Below, piece by piece: positions 32,864 through 32,870 of a stretch of 32,870 nucleotides of DNA; within the stretch, counting starts at the first letter, position 1; each line of letters opens with the position of its first letter. The position numbers were made by a program, and so were the translations under genes. The stretch lies in the NCBI GenBank assembly GCA_021794075.1, contig JAJYRM010000042.1, positions 1 through 32,870 of the forward strand, given 5' to 3'. This DNA comes from Bacteroidota bacterium. GTDB lineage: Bacteria; Bacteroidota; Ignavibacteria; Kryptoniales; JAKASW01. Below the pieces are notes generated by a model. That model made no database searches, was not told the DNA's origin, and saw only the letters and a list, made by a program, of their open reading frames with translations.

Positions 32864-32870
32864 TAATCGT

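Larger units (their letters stand above)
32272..32870. other. Gene-free right end with repeats and hairpins
   Basis: No ORF with coding character is present in this 599-base stretch. It contains the CTCYGTG tandem repeat, a perfect 14-bp hairpin and a large imperfect inverted repeat, each listed separately. TCAAGACTG occurs twice (about 32547 and 32743), each followed by a GGAAAA-type stretch, another sign of repeat content. Confidence 0.6.

Noticed and set aside
1-32870. CRISPR array, insertion sequence, prophage or integrase
   Set aside because: No regularly spaced identical repeats with spacers, and no transposase, integrase or phage proteins were seen.

Overview
The window looks like a chromosomal segment of a Gram-negative bacterium of the Bacteroidota/Ignavibacteriota (FCB) type. 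The evidence is an ExbB-ExbD-ExbD-TonB-PstS-like-TPR gene string of the kind found in that group, two lipoproteins, several secreted beta-propeller proteins, a methylmalonyl-CoA mutase large subunit and a vacuolar-type pyrophosphatase. Many genes have clear Shine-Dalgarno sequences (AGGAGG-like), which fits Ignavibacteria/Chlorobi-like lineages better than Bacteroidia or Flavobacteriia, where such sequences are rare. The placement is inferred from gene content only. I saw no rRNA, tRNA, CRISPR array, prophage or transposase.

Layout. (1) 1-412, minus: the start of a HigA antitoxin gene, cut by the window edge, behind a higB toxin gene broken by an internal deletion. (2) 413-772: gene-poor DNA with AT-rich and CTCTGTG-type repeats. 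(3) 773-2913, plus: cutC and a secreted six-hairpin glycosidase-like protein. (4) 3109-8806, minus: two large secreted proteins, a YncE propeller fused to an AcpA-type phosphoesterase and a BNR/Asp-box propeller protein. (5) 8807-9696: a long spacer with a possible decayed ORF. (6) 9697-12207, plus: dapB-dapA-dapD, tightly packed, for the succinylase branch of lysine/diaminopimelate synthesis. (7) 12301-14107, minus: cysE-cysK for cysteine synthesis, convergent with the dap genes. (8) 14326-17842, minus: acyl-CoA mutase large subunit, UbiA-type prenyltransferase and a DUF4097-type protein. (9) 17988-20114, minus: hppA, a K+-independent-type proton pyrophosphatase. (10) 20201-26418, minus: one apparent operon encoding receiver, STAS, ExbB, ExbD, ExbD, TonB, a 55-aa membrane protein, a PstS-like lipoprotein and a TPR protein, closed by a strong terminator. 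(11) 26738-29380, plus: a bacterial eRF1-like (baeRF) protein with a zinc ribbon, and galK. (12) 29520-31416, minus: msrB and a GH5 mannanase-like lipoprotein. (13) 31738-32271, plus: a small outer-membrane-barrel-like protein. (14) 32272-32870: gene-free DNA with a CTCYGTG tandem repeat and two large inverted repeats.

How the parts fit. The ExbB/D-TonB operon spends proton-motive force at the outer membrane, and the adjacent pyrophosphatase makes it. The receiver and STAS genes at the operon head suggest a regulatory input to the energiser, but no kinase or phosphatase partner is in the window. The secreted glycosidase, mannanase, galK and secreted propeller proteins fit an organism that degrades polysaccharides and uses sugars. 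Intrinsic terminators at 16977, 17932 and 20158 divide the minus-strand genes into transcription units. The features I consider least explained are the receiver/STAS-headed Exb-Ton operon, the hairpin over the start of its 55-aa ORF, the zinc-ribbon baeRF gene divergent from it, and the structured repeats at both window ends.
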